In this document: positions 22,736-33,544 of the stretch, in pieces
Position numbering within the stretch: position 1 is the stretch's first letter
Layout of the letters: each line of letters starts with the position of its first letter
Program-made: the position numbers and the translations under genes
Notes under the pieces: model-generated
What the model saw: the letters and a program-made list of their open reading frames with translations, nothing else
Database searches by the model: none
What the model was told of the DNA's origin: nothing
Assembly: GCA_030435675.1 (NCBI GenBank)
Contig: CM059623.1
Location: 15,291,205 to 15,355,204 of the forward strand
Source: Steinernema hermaphroditum
Lineage: Eukaryota > Nematoda > Chromadorea > Rhabditida > Steinernematidae
Length of the DNA stretch: 64,000 bases
Direction: 5' to 3'

Positions 22736-24549
22736 ATGCTTTCCGTCGTTTCGCCCTCTCTCAACTTTTCGCAGAAGCTCGCAGATTCTCCTTTTACCAT
22801 CGAATGGATTCTGAGTCACCTTTTCGAAGGTGACAGCAGGTTCATTACGTTGACAGAGGGCGTCAAGGTCAAAAATGTGAGTTTAAATATTAATCGATCC
22901 ACTCCTATTTGTAATTTCAGGTCACAGCTGTAGATATAAGCGACGGAAAGGGCTTCACTTCTAAGGTCTACAAGGTCGCAATCGAATTTGACGACATCAG
23001 TGAGCCTTATTGTGTGGTTCTCAAGGTGCCAGGAACTGAATCCTACTCGGAAGCTGCGGGAACGGTACAGCAGGCACAGTGAATTAAGCACTGCGACTGT
23101 AATAATTTAGAATGAAAACACAATTAAAGAAGAATTCCTAGCCGCTGTTCATAACAAGGAATGTGACTTCTACACGAATTTTGCTTCGCACATCAACGCT
23201 CCGCTGCCAAAGATCTACAAAGTTCAGCACTGGATTATCGGGGAACAGCCAGGAGCGATCTTGATGGAGAGCTTCTTTGGAAAGGCGGTTAGTGCGTCGC
23301 TGATTGCGGGCGCGAATATTGACCAGGTAACTTATAACTGAACTTGAATTGAATAGACTAAAGGGACGGGTGAAATTTTGTTTGTTGTCCCTGTTCTATT
23401 CAATTCAATCATTAAAAACAGAAGATGTAATAAGTCCCGTTGATCACAGATGCACTTGAAATTAATGATTGAGAGACAGTTTTACAGAAGATCAATGAAC
23501 ATCTGTTGTAATTTTTGACGCTTTCAAAATCAATTGCAGAAGCTTACGTGTAAGAAACCTTGTCTGATGCTGTATGGAAAAGTAGGCTAATCCCATCATA
23601 GATGGCTAAACAGCATAGCAGCCTCATAGGCTCATTTTATGGGTGGATTCATTGGAACATGGGTGTGTTCACTGCCTTGGTTTAGCTCAACAATTGCTAA
23701 TAAATCTGTACCCTTTTCAGGTCTACGAGGTAGTCCGCCAACTCGCTTCCATCCAAGCCTATTTCCTGTCTCTACCCGTAGAACAATGGCATGGTAAATT
23801 TAACATAGTGGGTGATGAGTCACTGTCTGGGTATGAGATAACTGATCTATACCTGGCCAAACTGAAGGAAATGAGGCCTGGAATGTTCGATGAAGGCATT
23901 GGTGTGTTATCTAAGTATACAATGCAGAAAAAATTTATGCGATACACTTTGTGTGATGTCTACGAGGATGTCGGTAAGATTTGCTTCAAGTGACTGGCCT
24001 TTATTGCATTTTTCAGGTCTTCCACTTGGCATCAGCCATGGCGATTTCAACAACAACAACGTTCTCTGGAAAGCCAACCCCGATGGGAGCATTTTCAATG
24101 AACTGGCGGCCATAATCGATTGGCAAACTGTGCATGAAGGATGCTTAACCAACGACTTGGCCTGGTTTATGGCAGCCTATATGAGCGCCAACGCCAGGAG
24201 ACAGCATGAAGATGAAGTATTGGAGACCTACTATGATACTTTGGTGAAGTTATTGGAAAAGGAAGAAAAAGAAGTCACTTTTACTCTGGATCAGGTAGCT
24301 GTCCTCAAGTATGTGTGCAATTTGAGTATTCAGGTGAAACGTGCTTATCGGGCAAACTTTGTCGGTCAGTCGCTCTTTACCCTCGTCTGTGGTCCTTTCG
24401 CTGTCTTTGGTCTTCAAGAATACGACGAAGAAGAGCTTGACTTGTGCATGGCTCGGGCAAAGGCGACTATGGAGGACGCCTTGGAAAGATTGAAAGAGCT
24501 ACCAGAAGAGAAACTACTAGATTATTTGATCTCCTCATCGGAGATTTAA
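22736..24549 (+). CDS. CHK-kinase-like (DUF1679-type) protein
   Basis: Six exons: 22736-22876, 22921-23064, 23111-23326, 23721-23973, 24017-24294, 24334-24549; 415 aa. The kinase-like core shows ISHGDFNNNNVLW (HGDxxxxN) and AIIDWQTVHEGC (DWQ). The N-terminal lobe shows the VYKVAIEF and CVVLKVP strand that usually carries the nucleotide-binding Lys. The 39-nt stretch 24295-24333 is open in frame but is bounded by GT and AG. It is treated as an intron because the paralogue at 6330 has an intron there; a 13-residue retained form is possible. Intron 3 is 394 nt without further genes. The substrate is unknown; the fold resembles choline/ecdysteroid kinases. Confidence 0.85.
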
Positions 24550-25477
24550 ATATTTGATCTCTTCATAACTACAGATTGGAATCCTGATGCTTTGTGATCA
24601 AAAGTTGTGTTTCGTGGTTTGTGTTGCGCAGTGTGCTTAGTGATTTAGTGTGTAGTAAACACGACGACACACTCTCTGTTTGCGCAAACGAATAGCACGG
24701 CAAAAATTTCGGCTCCAGTATTTGTAAATTCTAGATTTCTACGACGATATAAGCCTTCTAGATTTCTACGACGATATAAGCCACTTTTAAGTTTATTCCG
24801 GTTTATTTTATTTTTTATTACACTGGAACAATTCTGTACATACAGTGGAACAAATAGCAATAGGCGTCACTGACTTCGATCCTCTCGTTTAGTATTTGCC
24901 CTATCTTTTGCATGACGAAGGCGGTGATGTATCCGACGACGGACGTTAAAGTTAGCGTCTGCCACGGTGACGTGTCCCGTAATCGCTCCAACTCTGATGA
25001 GGTAACTCCCAGAGCGCTGGATCAGCATTGTTAACTTTTTTTTCCAATTTGTCACGTCAAGTGACTCAAGTGCAAATCATGTGTGCAAACTGCACTTTTC
25101 CCAACACGACTCCGCTCATTTTTAGCCGTTGAGGGTTCATTCTGATTCGGAATAAACCACCACAGATTTTGAACCGTAGCTGGAAAAAAGGTTGAAAATC
25201 AGGTCTGACGCCTCGATCAGCCTATTGAAATATCCCTTCCTGAGGGTTCCTTTTCAAGCACATTTCTTGATAAAATGCATAGGAGTTGAAAAGTCGTCTC
25301 AGTTCCGTGTGCTTGGCTCGATTTGAGTTTGAAACTTTAGAAGGCTACCGCAAGCCATCTCACAGCATCCTTCACTTTCGCTATTTCCTTAAAAGCGATG
25401 CCTCACAGTATTGAAATAAATGCAATGAACCAACTTTTCCCATTTATTTCAACTATTCGTTCATCTTTCTTGCCATC
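24550..25477. other. Intergenic with small repeats
   Basis: Holds a 27-bp tandem duplication (24729-24782) and, at 25139-25157, a 19-nt exact match to the 3' end of the RTE element at 36084-39149. No gene is seen. Confidence 0.5.
24729..24782. repeat. 27-bp tandem duplication
   Basis: Two exact adjacent copies (24729-24755, 24756-24782) of a unit beginning TTCTAGATTTCTACGACGAT and ending ATAAGCC. Confidence 0.9.
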
Positions 25478-26434
25478 GTGGACACCGTTCCATTCGCTTT
25501 CGCTGATCGCGTCTTTGAGCTACTCATTCTGGACAGTCCTCTCATCGAATTCAAAAGCCGCATTTGGAATGCTGTCCAAGATCTCCATCGAAAGCATCGA
25601 CGCTATTATGGAGTTTCCATTAGGTCCACGGCAGTAGGAGTAGAATTTACTTTCTGCAAAATTGAGACATTACGTCTTGTGAGCGTCCGCGAAATCGAGG
25701 AGTATGGACTGCGGTTTGCTCGGTTTAGTACAGTGGAAATCTTTCCCGAAGATGATCATCTGTTTCCCAGTAAAGAAGCTGTGAACTTAAAGAGAGGCGA
25801 GGAAAAGAACATGCTGAACTTACTCAGTCATCACGATCAGAACAGAAATGGTTTGTTCGCGCACTCAGGTAGCTCTGTGCCCGCGTTGAAATGCTTCTAT
25901 GAGAAGATTCATTTTGCGGAAGTAGAGTTACATTATGAAGGTGATCTATCGGAGAAGTTCATCGTCGATCAAATCGAAAGGAATCCCCACCTATGTTATA
26001 TTGGACTCTTTGGACCATGGCCCGGTTCGATCATGCAGCATGCTAGAAAATTCATATTTCAGAATCGCATGTCAATGTTTACGTTCAGCAATACTGGAAG
26101 CCTAATAGATGTCTCATTTATTAAGGAGCTTTCGGATCACTGGAAGGTAAACGAAGGCTTTACAGGAGAATTTTGTTTTCATGAGTCACTCACCGAGAAA
26201 GAGACCTTGGAGTTGCTATCCAATCTAACTGGCGTTGTAAGAAAACCACTAGAATCAAACGCAAGCACGATATGCTATGCAAAACATCGGAGAGGAAGGT
26301 CGTTTGTAATCTACGAGTTCTTCAGCGATAGTATGCAAATCAACTTTTACGACTGCTTATGTGAATGTGCCGGAAAAGAGTGCAAGTTGAAAACGGATTT
26401 TCCCAATATTCATGCTGCACAGTTTGTGTGTTGA
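25478..26434 (+). CDS. 'MDxVP' nematode-specific family protein, GTG at the start
   Basis: One uninterrupted exon; 318 codons plus stop. It aligns throughout with the member at 46584-47519: DRVF-LL near the start, the HHDQ segment, the LHYEG-LSEKFI block, WPGSIM/WPASIM, and a C-terminal Cys cluster (CLCECAGKECKLK vs CNCSCGDSRKECELK). The family start Met-Asp is encoded GTG-GAC here. No in-frame ATG occurs between the upstream stop at 25412-25414 and this position. Either the start has mutated (recent pseudogene), initiation is at GTG, or an upstream exon supplies the ATG. I do not recognise a known domain; no signal peptide or membrane segment is visible, so an intracellular role is likely. 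Confidence 0.6.
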   Translation: MDTVPFAFADRVFELLILDSPLIEFKSRIWNAVQDLHRKHRRYYGVSIRSTAVGVEFTFCKIETLRLVSVREIEEYGLRFARFSTVEIFPEDDHLFPSKEAVNLKRGEEKNMLNLLSHHDQNRNGLFAHSGSSVPALKCFYEKIHFAEVELHYEGDLSEKFIVDQIERNPHLCYIGLFGPWPGSIMQHARKFIFQNRMSMFTFSNTGSLIDVSFIKELSDHWKVNEGFTGEFCFHESLTEKETLELLSNLTGVVRKPLESNASTICYAKHRRGRSFVIYEFFSDSMQINFYDCLCECAGKECKLKTDFPNIHAAQFVC

Positions 26435-27893
26435 TATGCGCACGGATAAATCGGTTATTTTCGCACATCATTTGTTTACAAAGGTTTACAAAGGAACACT
26501 CTCAAGTGTCTGCCTCAGATCGCTCTAAAGCTTTGTGAACGACCAACACTGGAGTATACTTTAACTCCAAAGTTTCATCTGCTGCTAAAAGAAACATGTC
26601 TTTTTGGGGACCTTTTGAATATAATGGGAAAATCAGTATAGGCAATATGACTCGAAAGAGTTCGACTGCTTCTCTGATTGAACTGGATAATGTCTTTGTT
26701 GTTTTCTTTCAGGGTCGGGTTCGACTTCCTTTTAATTGAACGCGAACGCGCGCCCTACACCATGATTGTCGGCGTGACCGTTACATTCTTCTTGACGTGT
26801 TCTCTGAACTCCAATGTTTATAATTGGTTAAATACCATAATAGGGAACGGGGACATGCAGCAGGTAGCTACCATTCACAGCTACCATGCCGACATAGCGA
26901 CTCCACCAGCTCATTTAAACTTGACGGAAATGTTGGCCAAATGTGGAAAAAATGACCCTTGGATTGTCAAAAAGTGTGACTACTCGAGATCTCATATTTT
27001 CAAGTTGACCTCCACAATGGTTCTCCACTTTGAGCTGAGATTCTTGTTTGCATGTTCATATAGCACTTTCTTCGCTCTATCGCACTGTCGTCTACGCTCA
27101 TCCATAAATGACGATATAAGAGAAAACCACTCAGAATAACAGAAAGAGGTCGAAAAGCGGACCAAAAACATTTTTCGATTTTAAACCCCGCGTATTCTAA
27201 GAACGAGGAATTCGGATGTTGGCCATAAAGTGGACTAAAGTTGTACATAAGAATTGTGAATACCTTGACTGAAATTTTTTGTTTTGTTTCAGTAAACAAT
27301 AACAAAAACGATCGGCCATTTTTCGTGCACCAACCCAGTAGATCAACGGTGGATTTTGCATTGGTTTGATGGATTAAAAAGATCGCAGTACCCTCTGAAT
27401 TAGCAGTCTTTACCGTTGCACCCAAAAGGATTGTGAACAAGGCGTGCTCATTCAATGAGCGAGTTTTGTATAAATCAACGATCACTGAAAGTTTCTATTA
27501 GTCAGCCCAATATGAAAAGCTGCATCGAAATTTCTCTTCCAAATCAATGTGTGCACAGTACCTATAAATTCCAAGTCTTGCTCCTTCCGACCAATCGATC
27601 GAGGCGCGAGAGCAAACAATGTAGGGTGCATGACAGTCAGCGACAGTTTCATTGATTACATATTTTCGGGCGTTCAGTCCGTACTGAGAGCCTTTTATAC
27701 ATTTTATACTACGAGTGACTCGCAAAAAACCCGTCGCCATTAAGGGTTGTTTACTTCCATGTCTAGCTAGCGCTCGCCTCCGAGGGTTGTGCTCTAATGC
27801 GCCAGCTTATTCGCAATCGATTACATGCATAAAAAATATCTTCTTCCCTCCGTGATTCATGTTTTATTGGCAGCACATTCCTCCCTATAAATT
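26435..27893. other. Intergenic; one possible coding fragment
   Basis: 26500-26585 resembles 50648-50735 (AAGTGTC-GCCTCAGATCG block), a diverged dispersed repeat. An open frame at 26713-27139, preceded by a good TTTCTTTCAG acceptor at 26702-26711, encodes a hydrophobic stretch and Cys residues. It has no partner exons that I can identify, so it is left unannotated. Confidence 0.35.
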
Positions 27894-29071
27894 ATGGTCT
27901 ACATACAAATTGTCGACGACGATCTTATCCAAAAGGTAAAGTGACTATAATCAACTAAACGCACTCATGAGTGCTCTCAGAAACCGTCGAAATCAACTCT
28001 AAATATTTACCCAATTCCGCTTTTTGTTGGCCATCTTCAACATTTTTATCACGTTCGAGGTGAAAAGGTACGACATCACATATGATACCTCTGGAGTATT
28101 TGTTTACAGCCCAGGATTTACATATCCATTCGCAATGCTACCGCATTTTGCTGCTCACTGCCTCTACTGGCCTTGATCTTGTGTGTCTCAAGCAGCTTGT
28201 ATTACGACTTTTACAAAGTTACGAAGACGCACTGTTTGGTTTACAATGTTCTACCTTCAATCTCAGCAGCTATTGGTGACAGCGATACGGGTCGATCTGT
28301 ATGGAGGGCGTTCATTTTTGTGCATATTTTGCCAAGGTAGGGCAATATGAGGTAGGCTGAACCTACCCAATCCCTACCTCCAACTCACACATTGTCAAAG
28401 ATTAGCAGTACAGGGGGGACTTGTGGGTGTCCTAACCTGTCCTTATCTCTTTCACTGCTTCTTGAATTATTTGAGATAAATTTCGTCAAGTTTTATTATG
28501 CTGATGCTGTCCTATTAGGCTAATGCTGTCCTAAGGTGTCCCTATCTGTTTTGGTTGATGTTCTTGAACTACAGGAGACAGCGTGCTTGGCAGGGACATT
28601 GAGATGCAGGGCCTATCCCTATCCCTATCCCTATCCCTATCCCTATCCCTATCCCTATCCCTATCCCTATCCCTATCCCTATCCCTATCCCTATCCCTAT
28701 CCCTATCCCTATCCCTATCCCTATCCCTATCCCTATCCCTATCCCTATCCCTATCCCTATCCCTATCCCTATCCCTATCCCTATCCCTATCCCTATCCCT
28801 ATCCCTATCCCTATCCCTATCCCTATCCCTATCCCTATCCCTATCCCTATCCCTATCCCTATCCCTATCCCTATCCCTATCCCTATCCCTATCCCTATCC
28901 CTATCCCTATCCCTATCCCTATCCCTATCCCTATCCCTATCCCTATCCCTATTCCTATCCCTATCCCTATCCCTATCCCTATCCCTATCCCTATCCCTAT
29001 CCCTATCCCTATCCCTATCCCTATCCCTATCCCTATCCCTATCCCTATCCCTATCCCTATCCCTATCCCTA

Positions 29072-29148
<77 letters not shown>

Positions 29149-29749
29149 TGACCATCATTCTCCCTTCACTTCTTACAGATATCTTGCCTGCCTTGCCTAC
29201 GGTTTCTACTTTTACAACTCATCCTACTTTCCCCACAAAAGGCGAATCTACACCTGCGTTGTCATAGCTTCCACAGCTTTACACTTCTTTGAATTAAACT
29301 CTTTGTTGGTTTTAACCATATTCACTTCCAACGAACATCATGGTCTGCATGTCTTTGGATTCTCCTCATTCCAGGTGAGTCCCCAATTCCATGCAGCTTA
29401 TCATTTATGCAGGTCTGTGCCTTAGTTCACATGTTTCTGCACCTTATCTTGTACAAACACTCGGGCCGCTCGTTGTCCGGAAAACTGGAACGGTACTCCT
29501 ATCGGTAGGCTGTCAGTGATCATTTAAAATGAGGATGTTATACGTTTCAGGCTCAAAAAGAGTTGCTTCCTATCATCGATACTCCTTCTCATCATCTGCA
29601 CATATCTCTACTATCGCCACAACGCCTATTGTGAACCCTACGTCTTTTCTGCATTTTCGTTCTTTGAATATCTTCTCGTTGTGGCGAACGTCATGTTCCA
29701 CTCGACGATTCGTTTCGATTTGTATGAACAATACATGGTCGTTGGTTAG
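27894..29749 (+). CDS. PGAP2 homologue (GPI-anchor lipid remodelling)
   Basis: Five exons: 27894-27935, 28110-28336, 29179-29374, 29413-29504, 29551-29749; 251 aa, the usual PGAP2 length. Family landmarks are Y-VLPSISAAIGD with WR-FIFVHILPR, then YNSSYFP and ELNSLLVLTIFTSNEHHGLH. Last come CTYLYYRHNAYCEPYVFSAF and FFEYLLVVANVMFH; multiple membrane spans fit the FRAG1/DRAM/Sfk1 superfamily. In animals PGAP2 acts in the Golgi in fatty-acid remodelling of GPI-anchored proteins (known for the family). Exon 1 codes for only 14 residues and is the least certain part. The last exon could instead splice at 29744 to about 29850, changing only the final residues. Intron 2 (842 nt) contains the CCCTAT array. 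Confidence 0.8.
28612..29148. repeat. Hexanucleotide array CCCTAT, switching to CCCTGT
   Basis: About 77 near-perfect CCCTAT units run from 28612 to about 29072. One T variant lies near 28953. About 12-13 CCCTGT units follow to 29148. The minus strand is (ATAGGG)n/(ACAGGG)n. The array lies entirely within intron 2 of the PGAP2 homologue. The Tyr-Pro and Leu-Ser open frames across it are artefacts of the repeat. Confidence 0.98.
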
Positions 29750-32700
29750 GTCTGTGCTTTGCTGGCTACGAAGACTAACATGCATTCGCGTGAGACGCTT
29801 GGGAAAAGCTGGGGGTGGAGCACAAGAGACACAACAGGGATGCTTTTAACAGCTTTAGTGCAACGGAAGACATGATGCCTGGCCTACAGAGGACTCCCTC
29901 GTTCGATGATTTCTTTTTCGGTGGAGGAGGCGATTTCATTCACAACGCTAATTTCAAAGTCTGTCACTTTCCCACTTAATGCAATACCTAGCTATTTTGT
30001 AGACTAAATGAGCCGTTCTGGCTAAATAGATGTGACTATGCTCGGTGTGACACCCTACAGGTATCAATGGTGCAGCAGCCGGGGCAAGCCGGTATGTTTC
30101 TAGGCTTAGCACGGTCCGAGCAGCTTAAGTTTTTTCAGCTCTTTGTTAAGTGGCTCGATTTGGAATGTCTGTGTGGCTAATTGGTAACTCAATTGGTCGT
30201 GGTTGGCTCGACGACACCTTACTGTAGTCATTTTATTTCTCGATCGTTTTTTATTTCATTTTTGTGCTTTTTTCAAGCTTTAACAACAAATATATTTGGT
30301 GTCTCCGTCGTGCATACACCTACTAATATGACTAAGGTTGCTGTTTTGAAAGCAGTCTTAGTGCGTGGAAATCTCTTCGCATACTTCGCCTAAATCAAAT
30401 TCTTTATTCTTCTCGGAAATCGTAAATGCGCATTAGAAGTATCGTTGATGCGTTAATCACATCATGAATATGCATCCATTTTAGTGTCTGAAACTTGGAA
30501 CGTCTCAATGCTCGATGTGCTTATTTGGTTAGCTTGGTCTGAGACGTGTGCGTTGAATCATTACTTTTCGTTGAACCATTTGGCCATACGCCGAAAGCGG
30601 CATGGGAAAACATAAAAGAATGTCGTGTGAACGAGAGAATCATTAATGAAATCCCGCGCCTGGGAATTTTTGGCGAAAGCAGCTTTTGATGAGCGATTCT
30701 CTGCATGTGTTTTTCGCAGAAATTCTATTTTTACATAGCGGTTTAGGTTATGTCACATAATGCTCTATAGCCGGCTTTCGATGTGACCACCTTTGACGAT
30801 CACGCAAACCCGTATACGCTTCCGAAAGTTCGGCTTGGCGACCCGAGACCAGAGCCCGACAATTCTGGTCCCATGTGATAAGGATCGGATCTTTCAACCA
30901 TCCCTCTGAATAGTGACCGTCCCCCTTAGATCGACCATCTCCAACATCTTCTAGGGGGAACGGTGGAAATCTGGGAGGGGCGGTCCAAATCTGAGGGCGA
31001 ACGAGGGGGGACAGTCCCGATGAGCAAGATGGTCGAAATCAAAGGCCTCACGCAGAAACATCTTTTGCACTGATGTTCGGCAATTTAGACGGTCAAGCAG
31101 TTCTGGAAATAATACGTGTATAGATGACAGTCCAGCAGCAATTGTCCATTTTTCAGACAGTCCAGATTTCTACTAACTCCTTTTTTGAGAGGCTTTTTTT
31201 GAAAACTATGGTTTGTTTACAAGTTTTCGGTCCCGTACAAACTAATTGGAACATTAAAATGACACAGTAGGATCGCTCATTAAAAGTGCGCGCCACGTAT
31301 CTTGATGGGACGTACGGACTTTCATCGCTGTCCTGGGATAACATACAAAAAGATACTATTACGTAGTCATGCGAGGCGGAACGTGACAAGCTGAAAGCAC
31401 TCCCGTCATTCGACATAATTGGACCTTGTAGGGAGTAATTAGTCGTCCAAAGGTGACTGAATGATTGGATTTCCAGCAGCTAATGTCATTTTTCATTAGA
31501 ATCTAAACGTGTTCTCTATTGAAAACTGTAAATGGATTGGTTTATTCTGCCTTTGATATTTTTGTTTTGTTTTTAAATCGTGGTCGAATTTCTGTTATTC
31601 TGTTGAAGAAAATATATAGAAAGATACGCTGAACTCAATGTACATTCTCTTGTCCATCTAATAAGTTTCCAACCGAAATGAACCCTAAAAACATCTGCTT
31701 GAGGTTTGAGAGAGGTTCGTTAGCCAGTTTTTCAATCCTCAGGCCTAATTTTATATGCACTAGTGAACTAAAGCCTGGCCCTTAATGCTGATTACGTTGA
31801 GGCGTTCACGATTAAAACTTTTTTGAAGTATTTTGAAGTGCAGTCCAGTTAAGAAACAACTTATAATTTTTTCGGAAGTTCGTGTAAGAGATGTGGAGGA
31901 GTCCGAAAACAAGTTCCGTCACTCGACATAACTGGACCTTGAGGGGAGTCCAGACTCGAGATTGGGAGTCGAAGGCATCAAAACCCGAATCATTTGGATA
32001 TCGAGCTCAACTGGTGTCACTGTTTCACACTCTTGCACCTTATTGCTATGTAGCGTCTAAACACTTAAGCTATATCTTTGTTTAATCTTATAATGAACTG
32101 ATGTTTGTGAAAAATGGCACAGCTCTTAGGAAAACCTTCGAAAAGGAATTTATCGTAGGCACTATCGAAATTCAATGCTATAGAGCTGTTTTTTTAGACT
32201 TCTGCTATCGGAAAACTCGGTGCATGAGAAAAAAATATAGCTTGTGACGATTAACTATAAATTTGTAATGATTCTCACACTTTCGCCATTGTGAGCAGCG
32301 ATATAAACGCATTTCAGAGTACATTTTATTAGAATACGACTTCGCGGCTGCATTTCCGTTTGATATGTGGGCTCTAAACGCTACTCTCGCAGGCCAGAAG
32401 TGTGCATGAACGGCGGGCCTTATACTATTTGGAACTATTTGGCAGAAGGAATGAATCCGATAACATTAGATAACTGACCAGGAAGATCTTGCCCTGACCG
32501 GCCGACCACCCGCGTCATCAAGCCGAAGATCCACTCTACCAGCGCGCCACCAGTCAATGATGGTAGCGTCTCAATTGGAATCAGCGATCGATCGTTGTCA
32601 TCGACTCGGATATCGCAGCTTGCACCCGAAAATTGAGGACAACCAGCCGCTATGGTGTGGCATTTGCTCTCCTCTGCGGTGTCCTCCATATTAGGCGGTG

Positions 32701-33033
32701 GTTTCAAGAGATAAGGCTGGAAACCCAAAAGAACAGCGACCCGGCGGATCCACTTAATGCTGCCTTTTTGTCCACCCTCTCTCCCACAATGCGATTCCAT
32801 GTTATGCTAGCCCGCATATACTACATACTTATACCAAGACAACTGTGTATCGTGAGGATGGCCTAATAACAGATCATGTCGTGCTTCGGACACGACAAGT
32901 GAAATGAATTCGATGTTTTTATGTTGAAATTAGCGTCGTTTCTTACCCGATAAATTTGTTTTCGAATTCAAACTTTCGTTCGGTTTTTTTAAGCTGTACG
33001 TCAAGGCACCACGAAATCGAAAGTTGTTCCTCT
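29750..33033. other. Gene-poor intergenic stretch
   Basis: No gene is supported. 30890-31060 carries a copy of the GGTCCAAATC-type dispersed repeat. 31405-31437 and 31917-31950 are related direct repeats (CGTCA-TCGACATAA-TGGACCTTG). The open frame at 32435-32800 (minus) has no recognisable domain. Confidence 0.45.
30890..31060. repeat. Degenerate dispersed repeat
   Basis: Several variants of GGT(C/G)(C/G)AAATCT/C follow each other with G-rich spacers; similar text occurs at 14800-14990, 21100-21250 and 39170-39290. Confidence 0.4.
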
Positions 33034-33544
33034 CACAAGGGAACGGTCAATGATGTAACGCTAAGATCGAGGCGAGACTAGGGGCAAACGGCAGGCCTAG
33101 GTGAGTGTATTAACCGTGCAAAATACTAGGTGCCCTAACGTGCCCTATGTCCGTCAAAAGAGATGTGATATGTTTTCTCACCGATGCCACATTGATTTCT
33201 CATCGGTGTTTCCCAAGTGACCCAGTGTACACCTAATAAGCATCAGATCGTCGGATCGTGGTTTGTCAGACGGCTACCATAGGTTGTATGTACGAACATT
33301 TTCCAACTAAGACAAAATTGTGAGGTTAGGTATACACTGGGTCATTTGGGAATCATCGGTGAGAAACGATGCTAGGATGGTGAGAAAGTCTCTTTTGACG
33401 GACATAGAGCACGTTAGGGCACCTAGTGTTCTGCACTGTTAATACACTCACTTAGGCCTATCGTTTGTCAATAGTCTCGTGTCGATCTTAGCGTAACATG
33501 ATTGACCCTTCCCTTGTTAGTGTCAATATCGTCGTTCCCTTGTG
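33034..33544. mobile_element. Foldback (long inverted repeat) element
   Basis: Left arm 33034-33236 is repeated in inverted form at 33326-33544, separated by about 90 bp. Matching blocks, from the outside in, are CACAAGGGAACG, GTTACGCTAAGATCG/GTAACGCTAAGATCG, AGGTGCCCTAACGTG and TATGTCCGTCAAAAGAGA, then ACCCAGTGTA-ACCTAA. Arms differ by substitutions and one ~20-bp indel near the right end. It encodes nothing obvious and fits a non-autonomous foldback/MITE-type element. No clear target-site duplication was found. Confidence 0.75.

Noticed and set aside
26678..27139. Open frame with a hydrophobic start and a good 3' splice site
   Set aside because: No donor-acceptor partner exon or family motif could be found; it may be a gene fragment but I cannot support a gene.
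28612..29148. Interstitial telomere of this chromosome
   Set aside because: The unit is CCCTAT/CCCTGT rather than the GCCTAA typical of nematodes, and single-copy PGAP2 exons flank it directly on both sides.
28536..29425. Long open frames reading Tyr-Pro or Leu-Ser repeats
   Set aside because: They are the translation of the CCCTAT array, which lies inside an intron of the PGAP2 homologue; the exon after it splices in phase to the exon before it.
32435..32866. Overlapping open frames that resemble a retrotransposon polyprotein end
   Set aside because: No conserved integrase or protease motif is present, and both strands are open to a similar degree.
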